A DNA stretch of 64,000 nucleotides from Eubacterium saphenum ATCC 49989 (lineage in GTDB: Bacteria > Bacillota > Clostridia > Peptostreptococcales > Anaerovoracaceae). Below are positions 34,723 through 44,352 of this stretch, piece by piece. Location: NCBI GenBank assembly GCA_000161975.1, contig GG688422.1:989824-1053823 (forward strand), in the 5' to 3' direction. Each line of letters begins with the position of its first letter. The first letter of the stretch is position 1. Below the pieces are notes generated by a model. That model made no database searches. It saw only the letters and a list, made by a program, of their open reading frames with translations, and was not told the origin of the DNA. Both the position numbers and the translations under genes were made by a program.

Positions 34723-34731
34723 TGCTATAAT
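34723..34731 (+). promoter_or_regulatory. extended -10 promoter for asnS
   Basis: TGCTATAAT (TATAAT at 34726-34731) lies 43 bases before the asnS start. No T-box leader (no antiterminator-like conserved element) is seen in this short stretch. Confidence 0.55.
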
Positions 34732-34773
34732 TTATGGTAATAAATTATAGTTGCTTCTAAAGGAGAATTTTGA

Positions 34774-36162
34774 ATGGATGGCGTTGGCAGAAATACGATA
34801 AATACGGCAAAAGAACTTTATGATAAGGTAGATGCGCTGGTGGACGGCGAAAAGATTGTGATGCAAGGTTGGGTAAGGAGCGTAAGGGATTCCAGCAAGC
34901 TTGCTTTTATGGAGATCAGCGACGGAAGTCATTTTAAACCGGTTCAGGCGGTGCTTGAAGCCGATATGAAGGGCTTCGATGAAGCAAAAAAACTTCCCAT
35001 AGCTACAGCCGTAGAAGTGACGGGGAGCCTCGTGCTCACACCTGATTCCAAACAGCCGTTTGAGCTTAAGGCCGATCAGGTTAAAGTGCTTGCAGGAGCA
35101 GACCTCATGTATCCGCTACAGAAGAAAAGACACAGCATGGAATTCTTAAGAGATATTGCATACCTAAGGCCGAGAGCAAATACATTTCAGGCCGTATTTA
35201 GGCTTAGATCCGTAATAGCTCATGCGCTTCATTGCTTTTTTCAGGATAGAAATTTTGTTTATTCGCACACCCCTATAATTACGGCAAACGATTGCGAGGG
35301 AGCAGGCGAACTCTTCAGGGTCACTACTTTGGAGTCGAATGAAGAGGATTTCAGCAAGGACTTTTTTGCAGAAAAGACAGGCCTTACGGTAAGCGGGCAG
35401 CTTGAGGCTGAGGCTATGGCGCTTGCATTCAGGAACGTATATACCTTCGGCCCCACATTCAGGGCGGAAAATTCAAATACCCCAAGGCATGCATCCGAAT
35501 TCTGGATGATAGAGCCTGAAATTGCATTCGCTGATCTCAGCGATGATATGGACTTGGCTGAAGATATGATAAAGCACATCATCAATGCGGCATTTGAAAA
35601 GGCGCCGTTTGAGATGAAATTCTTCGACAGCTTCATTGAAAAGGGTATAATTAAAAGACTTGAAGCTGTGATGAATGCAGACTTTAAGAGGATGACGTAT
35701 ACAGAAGCCATAGATGTTTTAAAGAAGGCTAAGAAGCCGTTTGAATATCCTGTAGAGTGGGGACTTGATCTTCAGACGGAACACGAGAGATATCTGTCGG
35801 AAGAAGTTATACGAGGGCCTGTATTTGTGACGGACTACCCTAGCCAAATAAAGGCGTTTTACATGAGAGAAAATGACGATGGCAAAACCGTAGCAGCCTG
35901 CGATCTTTTGGTGCCGGGTGTCGGCGAGATAATAGGAGGCAGCCAGAGAGAAGAGAGACTTGATATTCTGGATAGGCGAATGCAGGATGCAGGAATAAAT
36001 CCGGAAGAACTGTCTTGGTATAGAGAGCTTAGAAAATATGGCGGTGTGAAGCATGCGGGATTCGGACTCGGATTTGATAGGATAATTATGTATCTCACAG
36101 GAATGAAAAACATCAGGGATGTAATACCGTTCCCACGTACGCCTAGAAGCGCATTATTCTAA
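34774..36162 (+). CDS. asnS: asparagine-tRNA ligase
   Basis: The 462-residue class IIb synthetase charges tRNA-Asn. An N-terminal OB-fold ([20 protein letters not shown]) binds the anticodon. The catalytic core has [20 protein letters not shown], the motif 2 region [20 protein letters not shown] and motif 3 at the C-terminus ([20 protein letters not shown] then DVIPFPR). The [13 protein letters not shown] segment separates it from aspartyl and lysyl enzymes. An AAAGGAG site lies before the ATG. metG follows after 31 bases with its own AAGGAGG, so co-transcription is likely. Confidence 0.96.
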   Translation: MDGVGRNTINTAKELYDKVDALVDGEKIVMQGWVRSVRDSSKLAFMEISDGSHFKPVQAVLEADMKGFDEAKKLPIATAVEVTGSLVLTPDSKQPFELKADQVKVLAGADLMYPLQKKRHSMEFLRDIAYLRPRANTFQAVFRLRSVIAHALHCFFQDRNFVYSHTPIITANDCEGAGELFRVTTLESNEEDFSKDFFAEKTGLTVSGQLEAEAMALAFRNVYTFGPTFRAENSNTPRHASEFWMIEPEIAFADLSDDMDLAEDMIKHIINAAFEKAPFEMKFFDSFIEKGIIKRLEAVMNADFKRMTYTEAIDVLKKAKKPFEYPVEWGLDLQTEHERYLSEEVIRGPVFVTDYPSQIKAFYMRENDDGKTVAACDLLVPGVGEIIGGSQREERLDILDRRMQDAGINPEELSWYRELRKYGGVKHAGFGLGFDRIIMYLTGMKNIRDVIPFPRTPRSALF

Positions 36163-36193
36163 TGAACGGCATAATTTACTTAAGGAGGAATTT

Positions 36194-38122
36194 ATGAGCG
36201 AGCAAAAATTTTATATTTCAACCCCAATATACTATCCCAGTGCAGACTTGCACATAGGACATACCTACTGTACCGTAATGGCTGATGCAATGGCTAGGTA
36301 CAAGCGTTTGCAGGGGTTTGATGTAATGTTTTTGACAGGAACGGATGAGCATGGACAAAAACTTCAGTCGGTGGCGGAGGCTGCAGGCAAAAAGCCGCTT
36401 GAGTACATTGATCCTATAGTTGATAACATTCTGGATCTATGGGAAAAGATGGAAATAAGCTATGATGACTTTATAAGAACTACAGAGCCGAGACATGAAG
36501 AAAGAGTAAAGAAAATATTCATGGAGCTCTATGAAAATGGCGATATATACAAGGGCGAGTACGAAGGAATGTACTGCAAGCCCTGCGAAGCGTATTGGAC
36601 TGATTCTCAGCTTGAAGACGGATGTTGTCCGGATTGCGGAAGGCCTGTAGAGAGCGCAAAGGAAGAGGCGTACTTTTTCAAGCTGTCAAACTATGCGGAC
36701 AGGCTTTTAAGTCTCTATGAGAACAACCCTGAGATGTTGCAGCCCGAGTCACGCAGGAATGAAATGATTTCCTTCATAAAGCAGGGGCTTGATGATCTTT
36801 GCATCTCAAGATCGTCGTTCGATTGGGGCATAAAGGTGCCGATAGATGAATCGCACGTCATATACGTATGGCTTGATGCGCTAACAAACTACATAACGGC
36901 GTTGGGTTATCCCGATGACAGAAAGCTCTACGATAGATATTGGCCTTGTGATGTGCACCTCGTAGGAAAGGATATCATAAGGTTTCATAGCATTATTTGG
37001 CCGAGCATTCTCATGTCACTCGGATTACCGCTTCCAAAGAAGATACTGGGGCACGGATGGGTTCTCGTAGGTGGCGGGAAGATGAGCAAGTCCAAGGGAA
37101 ATGTTGTAGATCCGAGGGTGCTCATAGAAAGGTATGGAACCGATGCTCTCAAATATTTTCTGCTTAGAGAATATACCTTTGGAAACGACGGGCCTTATGA
37201 GGATGAAACCTTGATAAAGCGCATAAACAGCGATCTTGCGAATGATCTCGGGAACCTTCTTTCACGTACGGTATCGATGATAGAAAAGTATAAAAACGCC
37301 AAGATACCGAGTGTGCCTACTGAAAAGCTTTCAGAAAACTATGAAGCGGCAACTTCTGAATTGCTGAACCTTGCAAAAGGGACGGCGACCAAGGTGGAAG
37401 AAGCCATGGACGAATTTGCGTTTAATAAAGCACTCGAAGCGATATGGACTCTTATATCTAGGGCCAATAAGTATATAGATCAAACACAGCCGTGGAATCT
37501 TGCAAAGGATAATGCTATGGAGCTTGACGGCGTGCTTCACAACTTGGCGGAAGTACTCAGGATGGTGAGTATATTGATATACCCATTCATGCACACGAGT
37601 TCTGAAGAGATAAGAAAACAGCTTGGGATATGGTATGCGGATGTAAAGTGGGAAGAGGCAAAGCAGATCCATATGCTCGGCGGTGAAGAAGTAAAAAAAG
37701 GAAAGAATTTATTTGAGAGGCTGGATGTAGAGAAAGAATTAGCGGAGCTTTATAAATCGAACGGCAAAGAAGGCACGGATGAAGCTTCAAACGATTCCGA
37801 TTCTTCTAAAATCACAATTGAGGATTTTGACAAGGTAGAGCTTACGGTGGGGGAAATCATAGAAGCCGTGAAACACCCTAAGGCGGATAAACTGTTGATA
37901 TTTAAGGTTAAGCTCGGAGATGAAGTGAGACAAATCATTTCAGGCGTTGCTGAATGCTTTAAACCGGATGAGATGATAGGTAAGAGGGTAATCGTGGTTT
38001 CAAACCTTGCGCCTGTTACACTCAGAGGCGAAAAATCGAACGGAATGATATTGTTTGCAGGGGAAAACGGAGATTACAAGTTGGTTACTACGGATGCGGA
38101 TTCAGGAAAGGTAGTGAAGTAA
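36194..38122 (+). CDS. metG: methionine-tRNA ligase
   Basis: A 642-residue class I synthetase. The HIGH signature is in SADLHIGHTYCT (about residue 20). A C-x2-C...C-x2-C zinc knuckle (CKPCEAYWTDSQLEDGCCPD onward) and KMSKSKGNVVDP (about 297) are intact. The helical anticodon domain is followed by a linker and a C-terminal tRNA-binding OB-fold (VELTVGEIIEAVKHPKADKL) of the Trbp111 type, giving the long form common in Firmicutes. The ATG follows AAGGAGG. tatD begins two bases after the stop. Confidence 0.97.
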   Translation: MSEQKFYISTPIYYPSADLHIGHTYCTVMADAMARYKRLQGFDVMFLTGTDEHGQKLQSVAEAAGKKPLEYIDPIVDNILDLWEKMEISYDDFIRTTEPRHEERVKKIFMELYENGDIYKGEYEGMYCKPCEAYWTDSQLEDGCCPDCGRPVESAKEEAYFFKLSNYADRLLSLYENNPEMLQPESRRNEMISFIKQGLDDLCISRSSFDWGIKVPIDESHVIYVWLDALTNYITALGYPDDRKLYDRYWPCDVHLVGKDIIRFHSIIWPSILMSLGLPLPKKILGHGWVLVGGGKMSKSKGNVVDPRVLIERYGTDALKYFLLREYTFGNDGPYEDETLIKRINSDLANDLGNLLSRTVSMIEKYKNAKIPSVPTEKLSENYEAATSELLNLAKGTATKVEEAMDEFAFNKALEAIWTLISRANKYIDQTQPWNLAKDNAMELDGVLHNLAEVLRMVSILIYPFMHTSSEEIRKQLGIWYADVKWEEAKQIHMLGGEEVKKGKNLFERLDVEKELAELYKSNGKEGTDEASNDSDSSKITIEDFDKVELTVGEIIEAVKHPKADKLLIFKVKLGDEVRQIISGVAECFKPDEMIGKRVIVVSNLAPVTLRGEKSNGMILFAGENGDYKLVTTDADSGKVVK

Positions 38123-38124
38123 AG

Positions 38125-38964
38125 GTGTTATTTGATTCACATGCACATTTTAATATAGATAAAAAAGCTGAGGCGGATTTAGAAAAGCTTGCCGCCGGCA
38201 TAGAAGACAGCGAGCTTTCATATGTTATGAACATAGGTGTAGATCTCGAGACGTCTTTTCTTGCCTGCGAGCAGGCAAAACGATATCCTTGGTGTTATGC
38301 CACCGTAGGTGTACATCCCCAAGATGTGCATAAGATGGATGATGAAGAGCTGTATGCCTTAAAAACACTCGCTATGGAAGATAAAGTAAAGGCCATAGGA
38401 GAAATCGGGCTTGATTATTTTCATATGGGAGCTACTGAAGATAAGGAAGAGCAAAAAGAATGGTTTAGAAAGCAGATAAGGCTTGCAAATGAAATATCCA
38501 TGCCGATAGCGATACACTGCAGAGAAGCAGATGGTGATTGTTTGGAAATTTTAAAGCAGGAAGGTGCATTCAGCAAGGAGAGAATAGCTAAGTTCCCGGC
38601 AAGAGAGCCTGTGAACGGAATCGGAGAGAAGGACGCCCGCGTGCTTTTGCATTGTTATAGCGGTAGCAGCGAACTTGCAGAAGAATACGTAAAGCTTGGA
38701 GCTACGATATCAATTGCGGGGCCTGTAACATTTAAAAACGCTAAGAAGCAGGTAAAAACCGTAGAGAGGATTCCCATAGAATTTCTGCTTGCGGAGACGG
38801 ATTCGCCGTTCCTTACACCGGAGCCCCATAGAGGCGAGAGAAATACCCCTTTGAATGTTAAATTCGTAGTTGCGAAATTCGCAGAGATCAAGGGAATAAC
38901 CTACGAAGAAGCCGCAGCTGTTACCTGCAGGAATGCCAAGAGATTCTACGGAATAGAGGATTGA
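38125..38964 (+). CDS. tatD: TatD family metal-dependent hydrolase
   Basis: The 279-residue TIM-barrel protein starts at GTG with FDSHAHFN, the metal-binding HxH motif. The conserved AIGEIGLDYFHMG, PIAIHCREADGD, VLLHCYSGSSELAEEYVKLG, and LAETDSPFLTP segments follow, the last with the catalytic aspartate. Family members act as DNA exonuclease or D-aminoacyl hydrolases. An insertion of about 20 residues (EGAFSKERIAKFPAREPVNG) after the HCREA segment makes it longer than the usual 255. The gene begins two bases after metG, a very common neighbour pair, and probably relies on coupled translation. Confidence 0.93.
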   Translation: MLFDSHAHFNIDKKAEADLEKLAAGIEDSELSYVMNIGVDLETSFLACEQAKRYPWCYATVGVHPQDVHKMDDEELYALKTLAMEDKVKAIGEIGLDYFHMGATEDKEEQKEWFRKQIRLANEISMPIAIHCREADGDCLEILKQEGAFSKERIAKFPAREPVNGIGEKDARVLLHCYSGSSELAEEYVKLGATISIAGPVTFKNAKKQVKTVERIPIEFLLAETDSPFLTPEPHRGERNTPLNVKFVVAKFAEIKGITYEEAAAVTCRNAKRFYGIED

Positions 38965-38968
38965 TATA

Positions 38969-40024
38969 ATGGGCGATTTTTTGCAGTCGGTTTCTGAATT
39001 CATAGCAAAAAATGAGCTTATAGATACGCAGGATAAGGTGGTTGTAGGACTTTCAGGAGGACCCGATTCTGTAGCGCTTCTTCATTGCCTTAATGAACTC
39101 GGTTATGACTGCATTGCGGTACATATAGATCATAGTCTCAGAGGGTGTGAATCTGATGGAGATGCGGAGTTTGCACGAACTTTTTGCCATGACAGGGATA
39201 TACCTTTTAAGATGTTTAAATTCGATTGCAAGCGTTATGCAAAAGAAGAAGCTCTTGGAGTGGAAGAAGCGGCAAGGAATAAGAGATATGAAGTATTTGC
39301 TGCGGTGGCAGATGGGTTCATAGCGCAAGGTAAGAATGTGTGTATAGCAGTAGCTCAAAATCAAAACGACCAGGTGGAGACACTCATCATGAGGCTCATT
39401 AGAGGCACCGGTATAGAAGGGTTATGTGGGATAGATGTAAAGAGAAAGAGTCGTACGGGAGCATCAATTGTGAGGCCTATCTTGAATAAGTCAAGAGAAG
39501 ATATAATGGCATTTTTAGAGGAGGAAAATATTCCGTATAGGCTTGACAGCAGCAACTCCGAGCCCGATTATTTCAGAAACAGGGTGAGGTTGGCTCTGGC
39601 GAGGATAGATGAGAGCAAGCCGTTTGGAGATGAAATAGACAGCAAGTTCATAGAAAAATCAATATTGAGGCTGTGTGAAAATGCGAAGGCGGATGCATTG
39701 TTTTTAAAGGAGCTAACGGATGCAGCATATGAAAAAGCTGCTATTGAAGATTCAAACGCTTCGTGTAGCGCAGTGAAAGGTGAAATAGTACTATCTTCAA
39801 AAGAAGTATCCGGATTTGATAAACCTATAAGGTACAGGATTATAAAGAAAGCTTTTGAAGATATAGGGCTCAAGGCTGATATTGAAAAGGTGCATCTGTT
39901 GGCTGCTGATAGGATGATATTGAAGGGCGTTGGGAATAAGGTGTGTGAATTTCCAAACGGCTATAGAATGAAGATGAATAGAGGGCTGCTTAGATTCATA
40001 GCGCCTGAGGAGAGCTTTAAATGA
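38969..40024 (+). CDS. tilS: tRNA(Ile)-lysidine synthase
   Basis: A 351-residue N-type ATP pyrophosphatase that converts C34 of tRNA-Ile(CAU) to lysidine. The P-loop VVGLSGGPDSVALLHCL (about residue 24) is intact. HIDHSLRG, EEAARNKRYE, the IRGTGIEGLCG segment, and VRPIL are characteristic. The C-terminal domain is short compared with the 430-470 residues of many homologues, ending soon after the RIIKKAFEDIG region. This may be a natural short form. The gene starts four bases after tatD, and its stop overlaps priA by four bases. Confidence 0.93.
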   Translation: MGDFLQSVSEFIAKNELIDTQDKVVVGLSGGPDSVALLHCLNELGYDCIAVHIDHSLRGCESDGDAEFARTFCHDRDIPFKMFKFDCKRYAKEEALGVEEAARNKRYEVFAAVADGFIAQGKNVCIAVAQNQNDQVETLIMRLIRGTGIEGLCGIDVKRKSRTGASIVRPILNKSREDIMAFLEEENIPYRLDSSNSEPDYFRNRVRLALARIDESKPFGDEIDSKFIEKSILRLCENAKADALFLKELTDAAYEKAAIEDSNASCSAVKGEIVLSSKEVSGFDKPIRYRIIKKAFEDIGLKADIEKVHLLAADRMILKGVGNKVCEFPNGYRMKMNRGLLRFIAPEESFK

Positions 40025-42048
40025 AGTATGCTAAAGTCGTTGTGGATATTAAGGCAGACTTTGCGGATAAGCTCTATACATACCTTGTGGGTGATTTAAA
40101 TCTCGAGGTAGGTACTGCCGTAAAAGTGCCGTTCGGATCCAAGAATACACTTAAGAAGGCTGTGGTGTTTGAGCTTACGGACAGCAGAGGGAGTGAGATA
40201 GAAGGAGATATTGATTTAAAAAGCATAGACTCCGTGATGGATGATCTAAGCTTTCCGGAGGAACTTGTAAGGCTTGCTAAGTGGGTGAGAAACAGGTATT
40301 TTACAAGCTATGCGGATGTGGTGGGCGTTATATCGCCAAAAGGCGATAGGCCGAAGCGAGCATTAAAGCCTACGCATAACCTTGAAAGCAAGGATGGCAA
40401 AAAGGTTATGCTAACGCCCACCCAACAAGCCTTAGCAAATGAAATAAAAAAGGAAGTAGAGGCCTCAAGTCCTGAGATATTTCTACTCAAAGGTGTGGCG
40501 GGTAGCGGCAAAACGGAGATATACATAAATGCAGTAGAGCAAGCCGTCGCATCGTCTAAGAGCGGGATAGTACTGCTCCCTGAGATAGCTCTTACAAAGC
40601 AGATTACAGCAAGGTTTAGAGAGCATTTCGGGGATGAAAAAATAGCTATAATACACAGCGGATTAACCAGGGCACAAAGGTTTAATGAATTTTTAAGGAT
40701 ACGGGATAACGACGCCATGGTGGTGATAGGCGCACGGTCTGCCGTGTTTGCTCCCGTGCGTAATCTCGGCATAATAATCATAGATGAAGAACAGGATTCA
40801 TCATACAAGGCGACCAACTCCCCCAGATATGATGCCGTAGAAGTGGGTGTAATGCGAAGCCGGTTTGAATCCGCTCCTATAGTTTTGGGTAGCGCAACGC
40901 CTGCAATTTCAGACTATTACAGGGCCAAGGAAGGTAAGATGCGTCTTTTAAGCCTGGACGAAAGATATAACGGGGGGAGTTTTCCCGATATCGAGATCGT
41001 AAATATGACAGATGAGATGCGAAAGGGAAATTTTTCACCTTTGAGTGCTCTTCTCATGAAAGAGATGCGAGCGACAATCGATAAAGGTAAGCAGGTGTTG
41101 TTATTTTTAAACAGAAGGGGCTATGCGCCTATAATTATGTGTGAGAGCTGTAAGGAAATCTTAAAATGCGAAAAATGCGGGATACCGCTCGTATATCACA
41201 GGGAAGACGGCAGGGCGTTATGTCATTATTGTGGTAGTAGCGAAACTGCGTTTTCAAAATGTAAAAAATGCGGTTCCAAGCAGATTCAGTATAGGGGGCT
41301 TGGAATAGAGCAGCTTACAGAGCTTGTGCAGGGTGAATTCAAGGATGCCAAGGTTGCGAGGCTCGATTCAGATGTAGCGGTAAAGGCCGGGAAGCTTGAA
41401 GAAGTGCTTGAGCAATTTTCTGACGGTAAAATAGATGTACTCATAGGCACTCAAATAATTTCAAAGGGACTGGATTTTGAAAATGTGACCCTTGCCAGTA
41501 TAATCGAGGCGGATGCAGGACTTCAGATACCGGATTTCAGGGCGGATGAAAGGGTGTTTCAGCTTATAGTTCAGACGGCAGGCAGGGCAGGCAGGAGAGA
41601 CGACAGGGGGAAGGTAGTTTTGCAAACCTTATCAAAGGATGCAGATGTAGTTAATATGGCGGCGCAGCAGGATTACGAAGGGTTTTACAGTAGCGAAATA
41701 GCGTTTAGAAAAAAAATGGGTTATCCGCCGTTCGGGTCTATAATAAAATTGGAGTTTTCATCGGATAAGAAGGAAGGCGCATTGGACTTTGCGAACAGTT
41801 TTAAAAATAGTATAATTAGGACACTTGAGGGTATATTTAAGATAGATGTTTTAGGACCTGTGCCTTCGTTTATTCAAAAGAGTGATGGCATGTATAGATA
41901 CAGGCTTATACTCAAGATGCCGAGGGAGGTAAGAGAGAAATATTCACATCTTATCAGATGGCAGATAGATGTCTTTAAAAACAGAAAGAATAAAGCATCC
42001 AAAAAGGAGAGAATACTCGTAGATGCAGAGCCGTATGATTTAGGCTGA
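40021..42048 (+). CDS. priA: replication restart helicase PriA
   Basis: The 675-residue primosomal protein N' has an N-terminal DNA-binding domain (about 1-110), then Walker A GVAGSGKTEIY (about 158) and DEEQDSS (motif II). Paired zinc-binding cysteines follow (CESCKEILKCEKCGIPLVYH, then CHYCG and CKKCGS), and the second RecA lobe has GTQIISKGLDFENVTL and QTAGRAGRRD. It reloads replisomes at collapsed forks. At 675 it is somewhat shorter than the usual 730-800, mainly at the N-terminus. It begins inside the tilS stop. priA-def-fmt is a standard Firmicutes order. Confidence 0.95.
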   Translation: MKYAKVVVDIKADFADKLYTYLVGDLNLEVGTAVKVPFGSKNTLKKAVVFELTDSRGSEIEGDIDLKSIDSVMDDLSFPEELVRLAKWVRNRYFTSYADVVGVISPKGDRPKRALKPTHNLESKDGKKVMLTPTQQALANEIKKEVEASSPEIFLLKGVAGSGKTEIYINAVEQAVASSKSGIVLLPEIALTKQITARFREHFGDEKIAIIHSGLTRAQRFNEFLRIRDNDAMVVIGARSAVFAPVRNLGIIIIDEEQDSSYKATNSPRYDAVEVGVMRSRFESAPIVLGSATPAISDYYRAKEGKMRLLSLDERYNGGSFPDIEIVNMTDEMRKGNFSPLSALLMKEMRATIDKGKQVLLFLNRRGYAPIIMCESCKEILKCEKCGIPLVYHREDGRALCHYCGSSETAFSKCKKCGSKQIQYRGLGIEQLTELVQGEFKDAKVARLDSDVAVKAGKLEEVLEQFSDGKIDVLIGTQIISKGLDFENVTLASIIEADAGLQIPDFRADERVFQLIVQTAGRAGRRDDRGKVVLQTLSKDADVVNMAAQQDYEGFYSSEIAFRKKMGYPPFGSIIKLEFSSDKKEGALDFANSFKNSIIRTLEGIFKIDVLGPVPSFIQKSDGMYRYRLILKMPREVREKYSHLIRWQIDVFKNRKNKASKKERILVDAEPYDLG

Positions 42049-42058
42049 GGGAGGTATT

Positions 42059-42523
42059 ATGGCGTTGAGGCAGGTTAGAAAAAAAGGCGATGAACTGCTC
42101 AGGAAAAAGGCAAGGCCTGTAGGTGAGGTCACAGACAGGATAAAGTTGCTTTTGCAGGATATGGAAGAAACCATGCATAAGGAAGGTGGCGTCGGTATTG
42201 CAGCGCCGCAGGTCGGGATCCTTAAAAGGATGTTTATAATGGAGCCTGTCCAAGGCAGTCCTGAGTATGTAATAGATCCTGAAATAATTAAAGCGAGCGG
42301 CGAGCAGGAATGTGAAGAAGGCTGCTTGAGTGTTCCCGGTGTAGTAGGGACAGTCATTCGCCCTGAAAAAATCGAAGTGAAGTATACGGGGCTTGACGGT
42401 AAGGAGAGAAGGCGCTTGCTCACGGAGTTTGAGGCTATAGTGTTTTCTCATGAATTCGACCACCTCGAAGGGGTGCTGTTTATCGATAAGGCAAGTAATA
42501 TAAGAAAGGCCGGCGAGGAATGA
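42059..42523 (+). CDS. def: peptide deformylase
   Basis: The 154-residue iron/zinc hydrolase removes the formyl group from new proteins. All three motifs are present: GVGIAAPQVG, EEGCLSVPG with the metal cysteine, and SHEFDHLEGVLF with the HExxH-type metal site. GGGAGG precedes the ATG. The stop overlaps the start of fmt by four bases, linking removal and addition of formyl groups in one operon. Confidence 0.97.
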   Translation: MALRQVRKKGDELLRKKARPVGEVTDRIKLLLQDMEETMHKEGGVGIAAPQVGILKRMFIMEPVQGSPEYVIDPEIIKASGEQECEEGCLSVPGVVGTVIRPEKIEVKYTGLDGKERRRLLTEFEAIVFSHEFDHLEGVLFIDKASNIRKAGEE

Positions 42524-43467
42524 AGGTAGTATTCATGGGGAGTCCCGATTTTGCGGTGCCGTCTTTGGATGCGCTCCATAAAGCCGGCGTTGATATCCCG
42601 TTTTGCATCACACAAAAGGATGCCGTAAGCCGCAATAAGAGGATACCTACAGCTGTTAAAAGGCGCGCTTCGGATCTAGGGATCGAGGTGTATGAGCCTG
42701 ATATTATCAATAAGGATAGGGGTTTAATAGAAAAAATGAAGTTGGAATCACCGGATTTTTTGGTGGTTGCGGCGTTCGGGCAGATAATATCAAAGGAGAT
42801 TTTAGAGATTCCTAAGATAGCTGCGATAAATTTGCATGCATCTCTCCTACCTAAATACAGAGGTGCGGCGCCCATACAAAGGGCGGTGCTTGAGGGCGCA
42901 GAAGAGACAGGTGTCACCATAATGAAGATGGCAGAGGGTTTAGATAGCGGTGATATGATATCGTTTTATACTACAGAGGTGGGTGAAAAGACGAGCAGTG
43001 AGCTCTTTGAAGAGCTTGCAAAAGAGGGAGCGAAGCTGCTGCTTGAAACGCTTTGCGATATTTTAAAGAACGGGCTTAAGGCAGAGCCTCAAAATGAAGC
43101 GGATGCGAGCTACGCTGCAAAGGTTTCAAAGGCAGAAGGCAGGATAGACTTTAATAACAGCGCCATTGTGGAAGCACGGAGAGTGCGCGCTTTTTCAAGG
43201 GTGCCGGGCGCATTTGCCTTTTTAAATGGCGATAGGATAAAGGTTGTTAGGGCAAGGGCTGTAGACGCTAAGAGCAATGCTCCAGGTGAGGTTCTTCGCA
43301 TTACACAAGGCGATGATTGTGAGATAGTGGTAGGCTGCGCCGAAGGCGCTCTTGCTATTAGCAAGCTTCAAAGAAGCGGAAAGAAGGAGATGGGCGCAGC
43401 GGATTTTCTCAAAGGTGTACATCTGACACCGGGCGACATTTTCACAAGCTATCCGCTTTCCGGCTAA
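42520..43467 (+). CDS. fmt: methionyl-tRNA formyltransferase
   Basis: The 315-residue enzyme formylates initiator Met-tRNA with 10-formyl-THF. The N-terminal Rossmann domain (MKVVFMGSPDFAVPSLDAL) is followed by the catalytic region AINLHASLLPKYRGAAPIQR with the asparagine and histidine of the active site, then GVTIMKMAEGLDSGDM. The C-terminal OB-like domain contains RVRAFSRVPGAFAFL. Length is normal. It overlaps def by four bases and ends the operon; no rsmB follows, and the next 315 bases are non-coding. Confidence 0.97.
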   Translation: MKVVFMGSPDFAVPSLDALHKAGVDIPFCITQKDAVSRNKRIPTAVKRRASDLGIEVYEPDIINKDRGLIEKMKLESPDFLVVAAFGQIISKEILEIPKIAAINLHASLLPKYRGAAPIQRAVLEGAEETGVTIMKMAEGLDSGDMISFYTTEVGEKTSSELFEELAKEGAKLLLETLCDILKNGLKAEPQNEADASYAAKVSKAEGRIDFNNSAIVEARRVRAFSRVPGAFAFLNGDRIKVVRARAVDAKSNAPGEVLRITQGDDCEIVVGCAEGALAISKLQRSGKKEMGAADFLKGVHLTPGDIFTSYPLSG

Positions 43468-43546
43468 CGATAAAAATTAATTATGCAACTTATAGTTGTG
43501 TATATTGGGCAGCAGCACATTTATCATTTTGCAGATGTTCATTTGT

Positions 43547-43575
43547 TTGCATGTAATTTGTTATTGTGATATAAT
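43547..43575 (+). promoter_or_regulatory. strong sigma-A promoter upstream of a small membrane protein
   Basis: TTGCAT (43547-43552) and TATAAT (43570-43575) are 17 bases apart, with TGA before the -10 giving an extended element. Transcription would start near 43582, about 200 bases before the ATG at 43783. The leader between them shows no clear hairpin or ORF. The rest of 43468-43782 has nothing I can name. Confidence 0.75.
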
Positions 43576-43782
43576 CCTTTGCATTCGTTAATATGTGACA
43601 TGAAACATTGTACCCGGCGCAGTAACTGCATTTTTTTATGCTACAGGACTTTTAGATAATAAGGTTCCAAGTAGCAAAATGTGGGCTTAGGTTTACAATT
43701 AGGATTATCAGGTACTATATACGAAGGTTGAAAGTTGCATATAGTGTGAATAAAACGGTAGTTAAAATAAGGAGATACTGGA

Positions 43783-44016
43783 ATGGATTGGAAGGATATA
43801 GCAAAACGACTTATACGTGTGGGATTTTTTGCCGTAACGTGGTTATCCATAATGAAGGTTTCGTTTATCATTGAATTAGGATATGTATTGTTACTTTTAT
43901 TTTTAGCGGAGATATGCATTGATTATAAAAGTAAACTTTCAAGAAATATCGGTATTGGAGTAATTATCATAGTAGCCATATTGTTTACAATATTCGTGGC
44001 TCGTCCATTTAGGTAA
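43783..44016 (+). CDS. small two-helix membrane protein, unknown function
   Basis: A 77-residue protein with a basic start (MDWKDIAKRLIRVGFFAVTW), two hydrophobic segments (SFIIELGYVLLLLFLAEI and IGIGVIIIVAILFTIFVA) and a basic loop between them. A good AAGGAGA site stands nine bases before the ATG. It has a strong promoter and its own terminator, so it looks like a genuine gene expressed alone. The family is not recognised. It lies in an accessory patch next to the DUF4143 ATPase. Confidence 0.7.
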   Translation: MDWKDIAKRLIRVGFFAVTWLSIMKVSFIIELGYVLLLLFLAEICIDYKSKLSRNIGIGVIIIVAILFTIFVARPFR

Positions 44017-44078
44017 ATATTGTTCGTAAAATTCAGATAAGATATTTCGAAAAAAACTTAAGATTCACAATATTTGAT

Positions 44079-44107
44079 AAAAGTCCCCGTAATAGGGACT
44101 TTTTGTT
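44079..44107 (+). terminator. intrinsic terminator
   Basis: AAAAGTCCC and GGGACTTTTT form the stem around a short loop, followed by a T-run. Directly after it, TGCGGTGAATTTGG (44108-44121) repeats a string found after the terminator of the third surface gene (20126-20139). Confidence 0.9.
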
Positions 44108-44238
44108 TGCGGTGAATTTGGGTACGACATATCCCTGTATTATTGCTTTTTGTAATTAATATAATTCTAACGTAAAAGTTGAAACATGATCTGATGTTAA
44201 AGGAAGGGTGGATACATGACAGGAGGAAAGCGTTTTGT

Positions 44239-44330
44239 CAAATCAGGTAATAAAATCTCGCCAAATTAACCAATAAAATTGCGCCAAATTAGGTAATGAT
44301 ATTGCGCCAAATCATACAATAGCGTATAAT
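44239..44330 (+). repeat. four phased 23-bp direct repeats containing the ATPase promoter
   Basis: Copies lie at 44239-44261, 44262-44284, 44285-44307 and 44308-44330 with no gaps. The first three share CAAATYARSYAATRAWATYKCGC; the fourth keeps only CAAATC and ends in TATAAT. Because the period is 23, the last six bases of copies three and four fall exactly where -35 and -10 must lie. Confidence 0.92.
44302..44330 (+). promoter_or_regulatory. promoter of the DUF4143 ATPase gene, embedded in repeats
   Basis: TTGCGC (44302-44307) and TATAAT (44325-44330) with a 17-base spacer. Both elements are the 3' ends of consecutive 23-bp repeats, so a repeat-binding protein would block or stabilise polymerase. 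Autoregulation by the ATPase is a reasonable guess. Confidence 0.75.
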
Positions 44331-44352
44331 GGTGTAGAATGAAGGGGGAAAT

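Noticed and set aside
34700..34773. T-box leader for asnS or metG
   Set aside because: The upstream regions are too short and show no T-box sequence or antiterminator fold.
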